Shown here one piece after another: positions 26,085 to 34,327 of a stretch of 48,309 nt of DNA (within the stretch, counting starts at the first letter, position 1; each line of letters starts with the position of its first letter). Source of the DNA: Acidobacteriaceae bacterium (GTDB taxonomy: Bacteria; Acidobacteriota; Terriglobia; Terriglobales; Acidobacteriaceae); contig PMUM01000143.1 of the NCBI GenBank assembly GCA_003166855.1, forward strand, positions 1,680 to 49,988, read 5' to 3'. Position numbers and translations under genes: made by a program. The notes below the pieces were generated by a model. It searched no databases, was not told where the DNA came from, and was given only the letters and a program-made list of their open reading frames with translations.

Positions 26085-27713
26085 CTAGTGGGTCAGCTCC
26101 GCGATCTGCACATGGTAGGGTTCCAGCAATTCTCCCGTAGCACGATCGAGGCCGGCCACTGCGAGCTGGTAGTTCACTTCCGCCTGCAACAGGCCCAGTT
26201 GGGCGCTGGCGAGCTCGGTCTGCGCTTCCAGCACGAAGAAGATCGTTTCCGAACCCAAGTCATACTTGCGTTGCTCCGCGGCCATCGTCTTCTTGGCCAG
26301 GTCCAACGCTTCTTTGCCGGCGGCGATGCTGAGTTTTGCCTGCTCGAGTTGATGGACGGCGTTGCTGACGTCGAGCGTGACCTGCTCGCGGAGTTGGCGG
26401 TCGTTGTAAAGGTCGCTGCGCCGCGACACCAATGCGCTCCCCATCTCGGCCTTGGCCGCACGATTCTTCAGCGGAAGACTCAACGATAGTTGCGCGTAAT
26501 AGGTTGGGTAATTGAAACCAAAAAGCTGATTCACCGACGAACTCGTAACCTTCTGCCCAGCCGCCATAAACTGTGTGCCTCCCACTCCATTGCTGGCGTA
26601 CTGGGCGCTCAAGTCGAGTTCGGGCATTAAATGATTGTGCGCCAGGCGAATGCTGGTTTCGTCCTTGGCCAGAGCGGCACGGACTGCGTCAATCTCGGGG
26701 CGCTTCGTCAAAGCTTGCTGCAACGCAGCAGCGGTGTCAATGGTGCGCAGTTCGCCCTCTGGTTCCGGCTTCTCGGTGAGCTCAAGATCGAGCGCCTGAA
26801 TGTTCGGATCCTGATCCGCGCCGACCGTCATGCGCAGTTGATCTTCCGCTTGTTTGAGTGCGTATTCGCTTTGAATGACCTGCACGCGCCGCGACGCCAC
26901 CTGCGACTCCGACCGGTAGATGTCCAAGGGAGGCAACGCGCCCAGTTCCAATGCTCGCTTGTCCCGCTTGTAAGTGACCTCGGCTGCATCCATCGAACTC
27001 TTCGCAACCTCAAGGTTTCCGCGCGCCTCGACCACCGACCAGTACTGTGCCAGGGCCTGCAGGACGTTGTTGTTCACTTCAGCCGCAAAGTTGGCCTTCG
27101 ACTGCTCAAGATTGCGCCGCGCGATGATCAGCGGCGCTCGATTGGCAAACAACCATCCGTTCCGTAGCAGGGGCTGCGTAAACTGAAAACTCAGAATCGA
27201 ATTGATCGACGGATTGAAAGTATTGAACGAGTTGTTGGTGAAATTGTTGTTGCTGTTCAGATACGCCTGAACGTTCGTGCCGGTCTCAAACGTCTGCGCG
27301 TACGTGAACTGTGCAAATTGCGTGGTCGAACTAAAAGTGGGTGCTTGTCCGGTGCCCTGCAGTTGGCTGGAAGTGGGAATCATTGTGCTGTTGATGTTGT
27401 AGGAAGTCGTCAGCACCGGGTCGAAAGGCGAGTGCGCCCCCAGCAGCGCGAATTTCGAAAAGTCCACCTGTGTTTCCTGAATCCTCACGAAGCTGTTGTT
27501 CTCCAGCGTGAGAACAACCGCGTCCCGCAAACTGAGCCGGAGCTTTCCGTCGGCAACATAGTCCCGCAGGTGCTCCGGCGCTCCCAGTTTGTCGGAGCGG
27601 ACTTGCGGCGTGGCAAAGTCGCGGTATCCCTCGCGCTGTTGCGCCCAGCTTGGCGGGATGAACAGAATGAACGGCAGGAGACCAACGAAAAGGCCCAGAC
27701 GAGAATATTTCAT
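26085..27713 (-). CDS. TolC-like outer membrane efflux protein
   Basis: A 542-aa protein with a signal peptide (1-24, ending SWAQ). The body shows two halves of alternating long helices typical of OEP repeats: a first half with LRDAVVLTLENNSFVRIQETQ (about 60-80), then SILSFQFTQPLLRNG and NNNVLQALAQYWSVVEARGNLEVAKSS (stem helices of the periplasmic tunnel). The second half repeats this with QLSLSLPLKNRAAKAEMG and VHQLEQAKLSIAAGKEAL. It forms a trimeric channel through the outer membrane. It is the last gene of the five-gene efflux operon, 56 bases after the permease gene. Mechanism by family, cargo unknown. Confidence 0.88.
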   Translation of the reverse strand: MKYSRLGLFVGLLPFILFIPPSWAQQREGYRDFATPQVRSDKLGAPEHLRDYVADGKLRLSLRDAVVLTLENNSFVRIQETQVDFSKFALLGAHSPFDPVLTTSYNINSTMIPTSSQLQGTGQAPTFSSTTQFAQFTYAQTFETGTNVQAYLNSNNNFTNNSFNTFNPSINSILSFQFTQPLLRNGWLFANRAPLIIARRNLEQSKANFAAEVNNNVLQALAQYWSVVEARGNLEVAKSSMDAAEVTYKRDKRALELGALPPLDIYRSESQVASRRVQVIQSEYALKQAEDQLRMTVGADQDPNIQALDLELTEKPEPEGELRTIDTAAALQQALTKRPEIDAVRAALAKDETSIRLAHNHLMPELDLSAQYASNGVGGTQFMAAGQKVTSSSVNQLFGFNYPTYYAQLSLSLPLKNRAAKAEMGSALVSRRSDLYNDRQLREQVTLDVSNAVHQLEQAKLSIAAGKEALDLAKKTMAAEQRKYDLGSETIFFVLEAQTELASAQLGLLQAEVNYQLAVAGLDRATGELLEPYHVQIAELTH

Positions 27714-27769
27714 TCCTCAATTCCTCCAAGGTGTGTTGACTGGTGCCGTGAAGATGACGGCCGCGCCGC

Positions 27770-29062
27770 CTACTCCCAGCGAATCGCTTCGACCGGATCC
27801 AGACGTGCGGCTTTGACTGCAGGATAAATTCCGAAAACGAGACCCACGGTAATCGAGACGATGAACGCGAGCAGAATGGAACTCAGCGTCACGATCGTCG
27901 ACCAGCCTGCCAGCAACGCGATGAGGCGCGACATCACGAAGCCAAACAGAATGCCGAAGCTTCCGCCCACAAAGGAAATGAGCATGGCTTCCACCACGAA
28001 CTGGCGGATGATGTCCGACTGCCGAGCGCCTACGGCGCGCCGGACGCCAATCTCGCGCGTCCGTTCCAGAATGCTGGCCAGCATGATGTTCATAATGCCG
28101 ATCCCGCCCACCAGCAGGGAAATGGATGCGATCGCCACCATGACCGCATTGAATAATCTTTCTGTCCGCTTCTGCTCGGCGAGCAGTTCGGCCGGGACAA
28201 TGACGCTGAAATCGCCCGCGGAATGATGCGACGAATCGAGAATCGCCCGCACCACCTGCGCCACCGAGGCCATGTCGGCGTTGTCGCGGATGTTCAGGTA
28301 GATGCCGTCAATCTCATCGCGCACGCTGCTGTAGTTATCCTCGAGTCGAAGAAGGGCCGAGTTCAGGGGAACGTACATAATGTTGTTGAGGTCCTGCGAA
28401 GGCACGCCCGCCACTTCAGCTTGTGAACTCAGTTGCGGCGAGGCCACGCCAATCACGCGGAACCAGGTCTCGTTGGCCTTCACATACTGACCGACCGGAT
28501 CCGCGGAACCGAACAGGCTCGAGCGGGCTGCCGCGCCCAGCACGACGACTGGCGCGCCACGCGTTTCTTCGTCCTCATTGAAGAACCGGCCCTCCAGCAC
28601 GTGCAGCCCTGCGATCTGCAAGTAGTTCGGATTGACTCCGTAGACAGTCGGCGGATCCTGCTGTGCTTTCGGAATGGTCTTGGAGAGAATCATCCGCTTT
28701 CGCGGCGTCGCCGCGACAATGTCGTTCACATCGTCGCGAATCACCCGATAATCCTGAAACGACAGCCCCTGCGACAGTTTGCGAATCTTCTGATGAGCCT
28801 GATCATCAGTGGTCTCTTTCGCTTCGACGATCAAGTTGTGAACGCCCATCTGCTCGATCAGGGCCATCACTTTTTGGCGTGCGCCCGCACCGATGGAAAG
28901 CATCGAGACCACGGCCGCGACACCAAATATCATCCCCAGCATGGTCAGCAATGAGCGCAACCGGTGCAGCAGCAGGTTCTGCAGTCCCAGTTGCATGTCC
29001 GGGAGCCACTGCTGATAGCCGCGAATGATGCGTGCGTCGGGAGTGGAGGCGATGGTGGCCAC
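27770..29062 (-). CDS. MacB/FtsX-type ABC transporter permease (no ATPase domain)
   Basis: A 430-aa permease of the MacB type. A GTG start at 29062 overlaps the previous gene's TAG by one base. TM1 (about 35-60) is in LLTMLGMIFGVAAVVSML, followed by the large periplasmic MacB core domain (about 65-290: VVVLGAAARSSLFG, VASPQLSSQ) and the three-helix FtsX domain (about 300-430) with ERTREIGVRRAVGAR and IYPAVKAARLDPVEAIRWE. Full-length MacB fuses an ATPase in front of this; here there is none, and no separate ATPase gene occurs in the operon. It needs a partner from elsewhere, or works as a mechanotransmitting subunit of a split complex. Confidence 0.88.
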   Translation of the reverse strand: MATIASTPDARIIRGYQQWLPDMQLGLQNLLLHRLRSLLTMLGMIFGVAAVVSMLSIGAGARQKVMALIEQMGVHNLIVEAKETTDDQAHQKIRKLSQGLSFQDYRVIRDDVNDIVAATPRKRMILSKTIPKAQQDPPTVYGVNPNYLQIAGLHVLEGRFFNEDEETRGAPVVVLGAAARSSLFGSADPVGQYVKANETWFRVIGVASPQLSSQAEVAGVPSQDLNNIMYVPLNSALLRLEDNYSSVRDEIDGIYLNIRDNADMASVAQVVRAILDSSHHSAGDFSVIVPAELLAEQKRTERLFNAVMVAIASISLLVGGIGIMNIMLASILERTREIGVRRAVGARQSDIIRQFVVEAMLISFVGGSFGILFGFVMSRLIALLAGWSTIVTLSSILLAFIVSITVGLVFGIYPAVKAARLDPVEAIRWE

Positions 29063-30375
29063 TACGGAGTGCCTCCGCCGCCGGCAGGCGAGGCTGCGCC
29101 TGGAGTCGTCGCTTTCCTTGGTGCCGTGGGATCGATCAAGGCGATCTCCGTGGCGGCGCCGATACCTTCGATGGCAGCGCGGCTTTCGTTCTCGGCCTGA
29201 ATCTTCACTTCATGCGGTTCAAAGTTGCTGCCGTTTCGCACAAATAGGACGCGCTTGTCTTCTTTCAGGAACAACGCCTGCCGAGGCACGTACAGCACGT
29301 CCTTGCGCGGATCGCCATGAATGAAAAGGTGCGCCGTCAGTCCCGGACGCATGCGCGGGTCCGTGGCGGCGAGTGTGATGGTCACTTCGAACTTGGTGCT
29401 GGTGTCGTCTTCCCAGAATCTGCGCGTGTTGTTGCCGCCCACCGTCTTTACTGTGCCGTGGAACGTGTTGCCGGGGAATGCGTCGAACTGGATGTCCACC
29501 GACTGTCCTTCTTTGACATTGTTGCGTTCGAGTTCTCCCACTTTTGCGCTCAGTTCCATTTCTTTCGGATCCACCACCTGCCCCACGGTTCTGCCGGGCT
29601 GCACCTGGTCGCCTTCGCGATACTCCGGGAACGTCTGGCCCGGGAAGCAACAAAATCCACCCATCGCCCCCTCGTTCTTTTCCAGCGCCACCAGGCCGTC
29701 CATGGGAGCGGTAACCCGCATCTTGTCGATGTTTCCTTGTGCCTGGTCCATTGCCAGCTTTGCCTTGTTCCGCTTTTCTTCCGCCAGCAAGATGGTGGCC
29801 TGATTCGATACGCTGCGAGATTTGACGTCCTGCTGCAGTTCGGCGAGTACTCGTTTGGCCTGTTCCAGAGCCAGATCATTTTTCCGCGCGTCGATGGTGC
29901 TGACCAGTTCGTTCTTCTGCACGTCCAGTTCGGCGCGCCTTACGTCGAAACGTGCTTTGAGCAGGGCGACTTTGTCCTGCGCCGCGACTACTGCTGCGTC
30001 GGCCTTCGCCTTGGTGATCTCCTGTTCGGCTTGCAGCAACTCGGAACTGTTCTGATCCAACTTGAAATGCTGCTCGGTGGGATCGAACTCCATTACCAGT
30101 TCGCCCTTCCTGACGGGCGCACCAGTATGGAGCAAATGCGTGATCTGCAGTGAGCCTCCGCCAATGGGAGGCGCAAGCAGCATCTTCGAACGACTCGCGT
30201 GCAGTTCCCCGGTGAGATACACCTTCATGTCGAGATCGCCGCGCTTCACGCTTCCAGTCGGCACATCGTTCGTCGTAGTAGTCGGCGATGCCCGGCGCAC
30301 CGCCGCCAGCACACCAACGACGGCGCAAAGGACGACCGCTGCGACCGCCCACGTGATGGCACGCCTGCTTTTCAT
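29062..30375 (-). CDS. Membrane-fusion adaptor 3 (HlyD/MacA-like) of the efflux operon
   Basis: A 437-aa periplasmic adaptor. An N-terminal signal anchor (about 8-26) is followed by a lipoyl-like strand region (VLLT-type GELHASRSKMLLAPP, about 56-70), a long helical hairpin (about 105-215, rich in A/K/E/Q), the returning lipoyl strand TAPMDGLVALEKN, a beta-barrel and a membrane-proximal domain (VLYVPRQALFLKEDKRVLFV). It bridges the permease and TolC. An odd GGFCCFPGQTFPE stretch (about 230-242) puts two adjacent cysteines in the periplasm. It starts 11 bases after adaptor 2 ends. It ends with a Gly/Pro-rich tail. Confidence 0.85.
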   Translation of the reverse strand: MKSRRAITWAVAAVVLCAVVGVLAAVRRASPTTTTNDVPTGSVKRGDLDMKVYLTGELHASRSKMLLAPPIGGGSLQITHLLHTGAPVRKGELVMEFDPTEQHFKLDQNSSELLQAEQEITKAKADAAVVAAQDKVALLKARFDVRRAELDVQKNELVSTIDARKNDLALEQAKRVLAELQQDVKSRSVSNQATILLAEEKRNKAKLAMDQAQGNIDKMRVTAPMDGLVALEKNEGAMGGFCCFPGQTFPEYREGDQVQPGRTVGQVVDPKEMELSAKVGELERNNVKEGQSVDIQFDAFPGNTFHGTVKTVGGNNTRRFWEDDTSTKFEVTITLAATDPRMRPGLTAHLFIHGDPRKDVLYVPRQALFLKEDKRVLFVRNGSNFEPHEVKIQAENESRAAIEGIGAATEIALIDPTAPRKATTPGAASPAGGGGTP

Positions 30376-30386
30376 CGCGACTGGGT

Positions 30387-31634
30387 CTACTCCTTCGCCG
30401 TAGGATCCCTCAGCGCCACTTGTTCTCCGGCGCTGACGCCTTTCGCAACCATGATTTTGTCACCACTTCGCCTGGAGACGTCGATGACGCGTTCCTCGAA
30501 CTCCGTTCCACGCCACACGTAAGCTACATTTTGTCCCGATTTCTGAAACATCGCCTGGGCCGGGATCGTGATGGCGTCGGGCACCCGGTCCACGATGACA
30601 GTGACCTGCCCGGAGATGCCAGGCTTGAAGCGCGAGTCCGTCTGATCGAGAGCGATCTCGAGAACAAAGTTACGAGTGGGAGGCCAGCCACCGGAAAAAT
30701 CCATACTGGCAAGGGCTCCGATCTGCTCGATGTGCCCCGTGAACTGCCGGTCTGGAATGGCGTTCAACTGCACCGTTACGGACTGTTTCGGAGCGAGTCG
30801 GCCGCGTTCGGTTTCATCCACTCGGGCGGAAACGCGGAGCGTCGTCGCGTCCGGCAAGTTTGCAATAGCTGCTCCCGGCCATGCGCGATCTCCCGGCCGG
30901 TAGGGAGCGTCGCTGGAGCCGGTCCAGTGGTCCAGCAGGCTGATCGTGCCTGCAGATGGCGCGTGGACGCTCATCTGCGACAAAGCCCGCTCCGCGCGTT
31001 GCACGTCAAATTGGGCCTTCTTGCTTGCCTGTTCGGTACTCTCGATGGTCGCCTTGTTGAGAGCCTTGTCCGATTTCTGTTTCGTCTCCGCTTCGCGCAG
31101 CGCCTGCTCGGCGTCCGCCAGCTTCAGCTTCGCTTCCTCTCCTTCGATCTTAGAAACGATCTCCTGCTTACTGGCCTCGAGTTTGGCTGACTCCACCGCA
31201 TAGCGCGCTTTCAGAACCGTGGTCGTGTCTTCTTCTTCCGTCAGTCGCGCCTGCGCGCGCGCCTGATCGATTCCCGCCTCCGCCGACTTCAGGCTTGACC
31301 GGTACTGCGCGAGGTCTTGCTCCGTTTTCGTTTTATCGAACTCAACGACCACGTCGCCCGGCTTTACTGTAGTGCCTTCCGCGGAGACTTTGATAATCTG
31401 CAGATCGCCTGCATCCGATGGCGCGCTGATGGTTACCGATTTCAGCGCCTTCACCTCACCGCGAAACTGCAGTGAGTCGAGAAACTCCCCGCGCTTGACC
31501 TCGATTGTGGGAACGGCGGGAGCGCGCTTTCCCAGTCGGACCGCGCCCAGCAGAACTCCGCTGCCAGCCAGCACCAGAATCGCGATAGCCATCGCCTTGC
31601 GTTGCATCGAAAGCTGGCGGAAGCGCTTTATCAT
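30387..31634 (-). CDS. Membrane-fusion adaptor 2 of the efflux operon
   Basis: A 415-aa periplasmic adaptor. The signal anchor is at about residues 13-31. Lipoyl halves are around SVTISAPSDAGDLQII (about 66-81) and MSVHAPSAGTISLLDH (about 222-237), flanking a helical hairpin of about 110 residues that includes EEDTTTVLKARYAVESAKLEAS. The beta-barrel and C-terminal domains (AITIPAQAMFQKSGQNVAYV) complete the normal RND/ABC-type adaptor order. Its ATG overlaps the stop of adaptor 1 by one base (TAATG), so the two are translationally coupled. Sequence is clearly diverged from both neighbours. Confidence 0.85.
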   Translation of the reverse strand: MIKRFRQLSMQRKAMAIAILVLAGSGVLLGAVRLGKRAPAVPTIEVKRGEFLDSLQFRGEVKALKSVTISAPSDAGDLQIIKVSAEGTTVKPGDVVVEFDKTKTEQDLAQYRSSLKSAEAGIDQARAQARLTEEEDTTTVLKARYAVESAKLEASKQEIVSKIEGEEAKLKLADAEQALREAETKQKSDKALNKATIESTEQASKKAQFDVQRAERALSQMSVHAPSAGTISLLDHWTGSSDAPYRPGDRAWPGAAIANLPDATTLRVSARVDETERGRLAPKQSVTVQLNAIPDRQFTGHIEQIGALASMDFSGGWPPTRNFVLEIALDQTDSRFKPGISGQVTVIVDRVPDAITIPAQAMFQKSGQNVAYVWRGTEFEERVIDVSRRSGDKIMVAKGVSAGEQVALRDPTAKE

Positions 31635-32809
31635 TACGAACCGCTCCCTTGGGTCGTGTTCGATCCGGCACTTTGTTTCGTGATGTCCACATCCACCGCG
31701 GCAGAGAGATCGGGCATCAACTTAGGATCATTTCCCGTGATGGACACAACCACTACGAACGATCGCAGCTTGCTGGAAAAATCCCCTCCTTCCCCGATAG
31801 GCGCCAGTTGTTCCAGCTTGGCGGGGAACACCAGATCCGGGTAAGCATCCAGCCGGACTTTCGCCGTCTGCCCAACCTGCAGGCTGGGGAAATCTTGCTG
31901 GTTGGCCATTACCCGCACCTGCATCGCCGCAGGATTCACCACCTGCATGAACGGCACGCCCGGACGTATCTGGTCGCCCTCTTGCACCTCGCCCATGGTG
32001 CCTTGTTTCCAGATCGTGTTCAGCACGACGACCCCATCAAGCGGCGAGCGAATCTGCATCAGGTCCGCGTTCGCGTGCGCGTGCAGCATGGTCTGCTGCG
32101 TGCGGTCGCGTTGAATCTCCAGAATGCGAATTGCCGCCTTCGCCGCCTTGCGCTTCAGGTCGAACGTCTGACGCAACTGGTCGTAGGTCGCCTTGGCTTC
32201 GTCGAGATTCTCCTGATTCTTTTCCGCATCGATGCGCGACACAATCTCCGTTTTTTGCATTTCGAATTCTGCCTTGCGGAGATTGTCTTCTGCCGTCTTC
32301 AACTCAGTCTCGTCTTTCGCTCGTGCGGAGTTCTCCTTCGCCTGCTCCTCCGCGACCTGATCCACCAGTTTCGCGTAGTCGGCCTGCTTGTCGACGAAAT
32401 CGCGCATCTGCGCCTGCCGGTCAAACTCCACCAGCAGATCGCCCTGCTTGACGCGCGTACCCGCAGCGGTGAGGTGGATGATCGTAAGGGTGGGCACCGA
32501 TTGCCCCGCCAGCAGGGGCGCGAGGATGGCACGCGCCTGCACTGCTTCCGTGGTTCCCTTCAGCCGCAGGACTTGACCTGGAGCAATTGGGGCCGATTGC
32601 ACGGACTGGTTGCCCGCTCCCGTGGGGCGAGTACGGGTTACCAGAGCAAGAATGATGGGCAACAGAACGACGGTGGCGACTGCGATCCCGATCAACCAAC
32701 CGCGCAACTTTCGCGGGCGCGATTCGTCGTCCCTGGGTTGTTCCGGTCGTGTTCCCGGATCGATTGGAGACTCAGGTTCGGAAATTACTTCCGCAGGAGT
32801 TGAGTGCAT
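31634..32809 (-). CDS. Membrane-fusion adaptor 1 of the efflux operon
   Basis: A 391-aa periplasmic adaptor and first gene of the operon. ATG 32809 follows a GGGAGGA ribosome binding site by 9 bases. About 38 residues of cytoplasmic acidic/basic tail precede the membrane anchor (about 38-58), unlike the short tails of adaptors 2 and 3. A lipoyl strand (RAILAPLLAGQSV) is followed by a long coiled hairpin (about 128-250, with EEQAKENSARAKDETE) and the returning strand MQIRSPLDGVVVLNT. The beta-barrel includes VMANQQDFPSLQVGQTAKV. The C-terminal membrane-proximal domain looks shorter than in adaptors 2 and 3. Confidence 0.82.
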   Translation of the reverse strand: MHSTPAEVISEPESPIDPGTRPEQPRDDESRPRKLRGWLIGIAVATVVLLPIILALVTRTRPTGAGNQSVQSAPIAPGQVLRLKGTTEAVQARAILAPLLAGQSVPTLTIIHLTAAGTRVKQGDLLVEFDRQAQMRDFVDKQADYAKLVDQVAEEQAKENSARAKDETELKTAEDNLRKAEFEMQKTEIVSRIDAEKNQENLDEAKATYDQLRQTFDLKRKAAKAAIRILEIQRDRTQQTMLHAHANADLMQIRSPLDGVVVLNTIWKQGTMGEVQEGDQIRPGVPFMQVVNPAAMQVRVMANQQDFPSLQVGQTAKVRLDAYPDLVFPAKLEQLAPIGEGGDFSSKLRSFVVVVSITGNDPKLMPDLSAAVDVDITKQSAGSNTTQGSGS

Positions 32810-33192
32810 GAGTGGAGTCCTCCCGCCGTAGGAATCTGGTTACACCGTAAAAGTTGCCCGTTGCTGCTGGACTTACTAAGTTATCTGACCGAGAGCCCGT
32901 TTCCAAGCCTTATTAGATCGCTGAGATAGATCTGTCTTGCGAGTCGCGATTCGATTTTCTTCACGGAGGGAAATAACCATCACAACGCGGACGATGCTAC
33001 TCGCCATTTCCGGAAAATTTGCGCCTCGACACTGACTTATACCGCCAAGAGCCGCGCAGAAAAGGGACTGGCATCTCCTCCGGCGCCCTCGAAAGCACCG
33101 GGAAATACGCGCGACAGCGCGGCGGCTTTACAGCCGACTTGGCACTACAACCCGCGAGGCCACGAAACGCGCCGTGACCCCGCCAATGACGC
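32810..33192. other. Gene-free stretch upstream of the efflux operon
   Basis: A 383-base gap between the efflux operon and the small membrane gene. Apart from the ribosome binding site of adaptor 1 (next to 32809) I see no RNA gene, no clear promoter pair and no palindrome of note. It probably carries the operon promoter and regulator site, but I cannot point to one. Confidence 0.5.
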
Positions 33193-33462
33193 TTACTGCA
33201 CCTCGTTCAGCTTTTGGTAGATCAACATCGCAACCAGCACCAGCAGAAAGACTCCAGACCCGATGCTGAAAACCCGGACCGGCAGCACGAGCCGGTTGAC
33301 CTTGGTCAATAGTTCCGTCTGCTCTTCCTGCATGTGGGAATTGTGGTCATCGAGAAACAGTTGGTCATCCTCGTGCATGGTGAGTGTGCTCTTATAGATC
33401 AGGAGGATGATCAGACCAACGGCGAACACTCCGAATACAACCGTCACGACAGTCAGCGTCAT
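33193..33462 (-). CDS. 89-aa membrane protein with two helices around an acidic loop
   Basis: ATG 33462 is chosen because GAGG lies 6 bases upstream; the frame also allows ATG 33507. Two membrane helices, residues about 3-23 (VVTVVFGVFAVGLIILLIY) and about 64-84 (FSIGSGVFLLVLVAMLIY), flank a loop of about 40 residues rich in Asp, Glu, Gln and His (MHEDDQLFLDDHNSHMQEEQTELL). The loop reads as a short amphipathic helix. Family not recognised. It lies just upstream of the efflux operon in the same direction but 383 bases away, so it is probably separate. Confidence 0.6.
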   Translation of the reverse strand: MTLTVVTVVFGVFAVGLIILLIYKSTLTMHEDDQLFLDDHNSHMQEEQTELLTKVNRLVLPVRVFSIGSGVFLLVLVAMLIYQKLNEVQ

Positions 33463-33712
33463 AAGCCACCTCGGCAGATTCCAAAACCAGGTGCAGCGGC
33501 TTTCCACTTAACTGATGCAGGGTGCGCAGAACCTCGCGTCCAGTCCCGGGAAAGGCCCTAACGCGAATGATTATAGACCCGTTGGCAAGCCCTGGCTGTG
33601 AATTAATCCCTTTGTTCGGAGTCTGTTACAGGAATGGGAACAATGCGACTTCCCACCCCCTGGCCGCATCCAACAGACAGGTGGTTTTCCTATACCGTTC
33701 CAACATGAATGC

Positions 33713-33740
33713 TTGTGTCGGAAACCACATTTGCTATAAT
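33713..33740 (+). promoter_or_regulatory. Extended -10 promoter of erpA
   Basis: A TGCTATAAT extended -10 (33732-33740) with TATAAT perfect to consensus, and a weak -35 TTGTGT (33713-33718) 16 bases upstream. The predicted start is about 33747, giving a short leader with the AAGGAGAT ribosome binding site (33758-33765) before ATG 33770. Confidence 0.7.
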
Positions 33741-33769
33741 CAAACAGCTTTAAAGCCAAGGAGATACGA

Positions 33770-34135
33770 ATGGCCACCACAACTGTCCCTGAAGTGACCA
33801 AGAAGGCTGCCCCTGTCACTCTAACCGCCAATGCTGTCACCAAGGTGAAAGAGATCATGGGCCAGCAGAACCCCGTTCCCGCCGGCTTGCGCATTGGAGT
33901 CGTAGGTGGCGGATGCTCCGGCTTCTCCTATTCCATGCAGTTTGAAAACGGCGCCGGAATGATGGACAAGACTTTCGAAATGGACGGCCTGAAGGTGTTC
34001 GTCGACGCGACGTCAGTCATGTATCTGAACGGATGCATCGTCGACTACGTCGAGAGCCTCGAAGGCGCAGGCTTCAAGTTCGAGAACCCGAACGTGAAGA
34101 GCACCTGCGGCTGCGGCAGCTCGTTCAGCGTGTAA
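33770..34135 (+). CDS. erpA: A-type iron-sulfur carrier (ErpA-like)
   Basis: A 121-aa Fe-S cluster carrier. It takes clusters from the ISC or SUF scaffold and delivers them to apo-enzymes. The three ligand cysteines are present: C49 in GGGCSGFSY and C113/C115 in the C-terminal KSTCGCGSSFSV, the latter nearly identical to E. coli ErpA. The first 15 residues (TTTVPEVTKKAAP) are an extra polar extension. ATG 33770 follows a near-perfect ribosome binding site. It stands alone, with its own promoter and terminator; no other isc/suf gene is near. Confidence 0.92.
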   Translation: MATTTVPEVTKKAAPVTLTANAVTKVKEIMGQQNPVPAGLRIGVVGGGCSGFSYSMQFENGAGMMDKTFEMDGLKVFVDATSVMYLNGCIVDYVESLEGAGFKFENPNVKSTCGCGSSFSV

Positions 34136-34200
34136 CACGTAGCGACGGACGCATTCGTCCGTCCGCAATGCGAAGCACGGCAGTTCGTCAGAAATCAAAC

Positions 34201-34235
34201 CGGCCTCATCGCAGAGATGAGGCCGTTTCAATTTT
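34201..34235 (+). terminator. Intrinsic terminator downstream of erpA
   Basis: A 10-bp perfect stem, CGGCCTCATC (34201-34210) and GATGAGGCCG (34216-34225), with loop GCAGA, followed by TTTCAATTTT. It sits about 65 bases after the erpA stop. A smaller CGGACG-type hairpin (about 34145-34165) lies between. Confidence 0.85.
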
Positions 34236-34267
34236 GCAGTCGTGCATGAATGATGTGGAGACAGGGT

Positions 34268-34314
34268 ATGTGGAGACAGCCGCCTTCGGCTGTCCGCCGT
34301 GCGCAGCACGGCGG
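34268..34314. repeat. GACAGCCG-type palindromic element, copy 1
   Basis: First hairpin: GGACAGCCG-type arms GAGACAGCCG and CGGCTGTCC around a CCTT loop (about 34272-34295). Second hairpin directly after: CCGCCGTGC (34294-34302) and GCACGGCGG (34306-34314) around GCA. The same two-hairpin layout returns at 41561 and 44246. It sits at the 3' end of the pseudopilin-like gene. Confidence 0.8.
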
Positions 34315-34327
34315 GTCTGTTGCGCCC

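Noticed and set aside
31649-32803. A 384-codon open frame on the plus strand opposite adaptor 1
   Set aside because: Antisense shadow in GC-rich DNA; Arg/His/Leu-rich without any recognisable motif.
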